From Cyanidiococcus yangmingshanensis (taxonomy: Eukaryota > Rhodophyta > Bangiophyceae > Cyanidiales > Cyanidiaceae): a stretch of 64,000 nucleotides of DNA. The notes beneath the pieces are model-generated. The model ran no database searches and was not told the DNA's origin. It saw only the letters and a list, made by a program, of their open reading frames with translations. Made by a program: the position numbers and the translations under genes. Position 1 is the stretch's first letter; the number at the start of each line of letters is the position of its first letter. Below, piece by piece: positions 61,454 to 64,000 of this stretch. Location of the stretch: the NCBI GenBank assembly GCA_013995675.1, contig VWRR01000010.1, positions 372,001-436,000 of the forward strand, read 5' to 3'.

Positions 61454-62110
61454 ATGAATCAAGACGTGCGTCGGCCTCTGCGTTTTGCCATGGTCTGTGC
61501 TTCGAACATGAACCGATCCATGGAGGCGCACGCCTTGCTGCAGAAAAGAGGCTTTAACGTGTGGTCTTTTGGAACAGGGGCCAGCGTAAAGCTTCCTGGT
61601 GTTTCTCCCGACAAGCCGATCGTTTACAACTTTCGCGTCCCATACCGTGAGATCTACGAAGAACTTCGCGCCCAAAACGAGGAGTATTTCCGCAACTCGG
61701 CTGTGTTGCCCATGCTGGAGCGGAATATGGCGGTGAAACCGGCACCGGAACGCTGGCAGGATCGCGAGAGCACCCGAAGGCATTTCGACATTGTAGTATC
61801 GTTTGAGGAGCGCGTTTTCGAGGCCATTCTGGAGGACTGTCAGCTGAGGGAGCCAGTGGACTTTCAGCTGATGCATATCATTAACCTGGAGGTGCGTGAC
61901 ACATATGCGGATGCCGCAGAGGGCGCAGTACTAGCGCTCCATTTGTGCGAGCTGCTCGAGGAGGCCCTGGGCGGTCGATCAAGTGGATCCTACTTCGACC
62001 AGGCGCTCAGCGAATCCGGTGGTGAAGTTGTGGATCCGATAGAGCGTGTTCTATGTGCCTTCGAAGATCGCACCGGTCGACGGTTGCTCTATGCACCGCA
62101 CTATTCTTGA
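61454..62110 (+). CDS. SSU72: RNA polymerase II CTD phosphatase SSU72
   Basis: A CTD Ser5/Ser7 phosphatase of the cleavage/polyadenylation machinery with a low-molecular-weight PTP-like fold. The P-loop CASNMNRS (CX5RS) is in RFAMVCASNMNRSMEAHALL. Next are FGTGASVKLPGVSPDKPIVY, the helix MLERNMAVKPAPERWQDRES, DIVVSFEERVFEAILEDC with the catalytic Asp region, and the C-terminal FEDRTGRRLLYAPHYS, all in family order. An acidic/Gly/Ser insert of about 25 residues before the last helix is extra. The ATG at 61454 (MNQDVRRPL) fits; the frame runs upstream to a GTG only. Confidence 0.97.
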   Translation: MNQDVRRPLRFAMVCASNMNRSMEAHALLQKRGFNVWSFGTGASVKLPGVSPDKPIVYNFRVPYREIYEELRAQNEEYFRNSAVLPMLERNMAVKPAPERWQDRESTRRHFDIVVSFEERVFEAILEDCQLREPVDFQLMHIINLEVRDTYADAAEGAVLALHLCELLEEALGGRSSGSYFDQALSESGGEVVDPIERVLCAFEDRTGRRLLYAPHYS

Positions 62111-62500
62111 TGAACCGCTTTGCGCGGTCCTAAAATTGTTTAGGATATCACCAGCGCCCGTGGTCCATATTTCATGTCAGGAATCATTGATGAGGGGCAA
62201 CCTATGCAGTCTCTTCCAATCGACAAGGCATATCATGCCATCGCAAACAGACCACTTTTCCCTGGTTCTGGGTCAGTTGCATCTGGGGGGTCGTGTGGTT
62301 CAGTCGTGACTGAGACGCTTCGGAGCGTCGCTGACGAGTATCAGTTCTGCGTCAGCCCAGATTTGCTGCGTTTCGGCGTCCCAACTGGTGCCAGTATGGA
62401 AGGCAATCACTTGAGCTTGCAGGGGGGATAACGGCCGTTTTCGAAACTGGCCTTTGTGTTCATGGTGCACCTGGTATGGCCCACTGGGCGAAAAGCTCGG
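62111..62500. other. Intergenic region
   Basis: 390 bp between SSU72 and a small minus-strand frame. I see no motif. Confidence 0.4.
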
Positions 62501-62818
62501 CTATGGCTCTGCTGAAGCTCTGGGCAAGTTCAGTCCTACGCTGCCTGGCGTTTCAGAATCCTTGGGTAGAATGGAGCCTTTCAACAGCGGAGTCACCGAG
62601 CCGGAACCCTCCAAATAGATTTCGCGGTCCAAGATCACGGTGGACACCCTGCCGATGATCGCGCATCGCAGCGACTTGAAAGGTAGCATGGACAGTGTAC
62701 GAGCGCAGCCGAGCAGATCGAGGTCCTCTGTCACTGTGCCCCGCAACGTTTCGAGGCTGAGCTGGCGACGCTCGTATCGGAGCTTGAACCAGTAGCCATC
62801 ACACAGACAGACATTCAT
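62501..62818 (-). CDS. Probable small protein of unknown function
   Basis: A 105-codon ATG frame, downstream of TAF6 on the same strand. It reads as a folded small domain, with alternating hydrophobic and charged residues: GYWFKLRYERRQLSLETLRG, DLDLLGCARTLSMLPFKSLR, CAIIGRVSTVILDREIYLEG. No cysteine pattern or membrane span is visible. I do not recognise the family. It is 191 bp from the TAF6 stop. Confidence 0.5.
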   Translation of the reverse strand: MNVCLCDGYWFKLRYERRQLSLETLRGTVTEDLDLLGCARTLSMLPFKSLRCAIIGRVSTVILDREIYLEGSGSVTPLLKGSILPKDSETPGSVGLNLPRASAEP

Positions 62819-63009
62819 GGCGCTTCGGTTTCATTCAGAGCTCCTGCAAATATCCATTTTACTGAACGCATTCACGATGAGATGCTTTGATTTTGTCCAG
62901 ACTCGTTGCCTCGGATTACAACGAAACACCGGAATGAATCCTATGCCTCTCGCTGAAACATGCTTGGCCAATGCAGCGTGCCCAATCGTTTTTTCCAAAG
63001 ACACGAATT

Positions 63010-63999
63010 CTAATAGGATTGGAGCATTGTTTGTGCATGTTTGCTCCCGAACTGTGTCGCCAGTGCGTCTGCATTCATATTTAACGCACCAGCCAGGGCT
63101 GCATAAACACGTCGCATATCTGACCATCTCGGTTCGAACGCCCATCTTCCATCAGGGGAGTCGTGAGGTGCATCACCGAGCTCGTCTTCGATTTGTTTTT
63201 CCCAACGCTCGATGAGCTGGGCCGCCACTGGAGCAACATGCGCTTGAACCAGAGCGGAGCCCAGAGCTCGGAATGCGACAAGTGCGCCGTACTGAGTTGT
63301 AAGAGGCTTGTGCTCATCCACGAGTGCAACACGCAAAGTCTCTGCAATTCGCGGAAGCAGATTCTCATACGCACCTCCATAGGTTTTGTGTATATCCGCG
63401 AGCAGTGCTGCTGCATATTCTCGCAAAGCCCAATGATCTTCATCGGCAGTTCGGCAAAGACATCGACCGACAATGCAGGTGAGCACTGACGGCATGAGCT
63501 GGTGCAGATACGGCTCCAATCCAATATGTCGATTTTCAAGTAGAGCGCGAGCGAGACGCATCGCTATTTGGAGCTGAGGCAAATCTCGAGTATGATTGGT
63601 GATATGATGAAAGAGGAAGGCAACAAAGTAGGGCACCAGTTGCTGCAGGCCAGGGTCTTTTGCAATCGAAGCGAGACAAGCAGTTCTTAGGGTCTCGTCC
63701 GTCTCGCCCGTCTCACCTGTTAATGCTTCAATCGCAAGCTCATAGTATAACTGAAGTTCACGCGAAAGGACGTGTCTAACACGGGGCCGGAAGGTTACGG
63801 AACTAGCTCCGGTGTTCTGCTCACCAGCAATATTCCCCTGTATATTCCCGTGAGCGCTCTCTCCAACAACGAGCTGAGCAGTCTGACTCGTCGCAAAGGA
63901 GGCACTGGAAGGGTTCTGTGGTATTTTTGGCTGAATGCCTTCAATGGCGAGCCAGTGCAGCGCGAGCGTCGTCTCCAGTGGTGCCCTGGGGAGCTCCCC
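63010..63999 (-). CDS. TAF6: TFIID/SAGA subunit TAF6, C-terminal part (5' end outside window)
   Basis: This frame is open from the right edge to a stop at 63010 (329 codons). It begins PRAPLETTLALHWLAIEGIQ, then PKIPQNP, which in TAF6 lies between the histone fold and the HEAT domain. After a Gln/Ser/Gly linker it continues VRHVLSRELQLYYELAIEAL, DPGLQQLVPYFVAFLFHHIT, RLARALLENRHIGLEPYLHQ, LMPSVLTCIVGRCL and REYAAALLADIHKTYG, the canonical TAF6 HEAT repeats. It ends soon after ALATQFGSKHA. The N-terminal histone fold that pairs with TAF9 lies beyond the window. TAF6 is a core scaffold of TFIID at promoters. Confidence 0.97.
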   Translation of the reverse strand, partial: GELPRAPLETTLALHWLAIEGIQPKIPQNPSSASFATSQTAQLVVGESAHGNIQGNIAGEQNTGASSVTFRPRVRHVLSRELQLYYELAIEALTGETGETDETLRTACLASIAKDPGLQQLVPYFVAFLFHHITNHTRDLPQLQIAMRLARALLENRHIGLEPYLHQLMPSVLTCIVGRCLCRTADEDHWALREYAAALLADIHKTYGGAYENLLPRIAETLRVALVDEHKPLTTQYGALVAFRALGSALVQAHVAPVAAQLIERWEKQIEDELGDAPHDSPDGRWAFEPRWSDMRRVYAALAGALNMNADALATQFGSKHAQTMLQSY

Positions 64000-64000
64000 A

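Noticed and set aside
1-64000. Transposons, retroelements or virus-derived genes
   Set aside because: No reverse transcriptase, integrase, transposase or capsid motif, terminal repeats or target-site duplications were recognised in any frame.

Overview
The window looks like nuclear DNA of a small, compact, intron-poor photosynthetic eukaryote. A cyanidiophyte red alga (Cyanidioschyzon / Cyanidiococcus / Cyanidium type) is the best guess. The reasons are: eukaryote-only proteins (TAF6, SSU72, prefoldin 5, OST48, ALG3, DDX47/RRP3, RRP36); plastid-linked proteins (a triose-phosphate-type translocator, a nucleus-encoded DUF1825 protein, two J-less DnaJ zinc-finger proteins); bacterial-type SerRS and AspRS with N-terminal extensions typical of organelle import; almost every gene on a single exon; slightly GC-rich composition; and intergenic gaps of roughly 0.3-1.3 kb. 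The organism is inferred from sequence character only.

Layout. 1-6 kb: a very large helical-repeat protein running off the left edge, ribosomal protein eS12, a PP2C phosphatase. 6-15 kb: acyl-CoA oxidase, plastid phosphate translocator, ALG3 mannosyltransferase. 15-23 kb: three unrecognised genes (a membrane protein, a Cys-rich/coiled-coil protein, a ~1,110-residue protein). 23-33 kb: DusA-like tRNA dihydrouridine synthase, prefoldin 5, OST48, RRP36, a GT77-like glycosyltransferase. 33-43 kb: acetyl-CoA synthetase, organellar SerRS, a neutral-sphingomyelinase-like EEP protein, dienelactone hydrolase with a 92-bp tandem array at its 3' end. 43-50 kb: DUF1825 protein, several small genes or candidates (one possibly with an intron holding strong hairpins), an MRNIP-like protein and two DnaJ-type zinc-finger proteins. 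50-64 kb: organellar AspRS, an RRM-CCHC3-SAP RNA-binding protein, a nucleotide-sugar dehydrogenase, DDX47, SSU72, and TAF6 running off the right edge.

The genes are independent eukaryotic units, not operons. Functional themes recur: ER N-glycosylation (ALG3, OST48), 18S rRNA processing (RRP36, DDX47), RNA polymerase II transcription (TAF6, SSU72), organelle translation (SerRS, AspRS) and plastid biogenesis.

A strong technical signal runs through the window. Seven conserved genes are each interrupted by one or two single-base frame shifts, nearly all assignable to short homopolymers (ACOX, ALG3, ACS, SerRS x2, AspRS x2, RRM-CCHC-SAP x2, nucleotide-sugar dehydrogenase). Two unrecognised long genes show the same pattern. 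This most simply reflects uncorrected indels in a long-read assembly, so I annotate these as single genes. No retroelement, virus-like element, CRISPR array or confident tRNA/rRNA gene was seen. I found no clear new multi-gene system. The most distinctive items are the tandem array overlapping the dienelactone hydrolase stop codon, the RRM-CCHC-SAP protein and the large left-edge protein.
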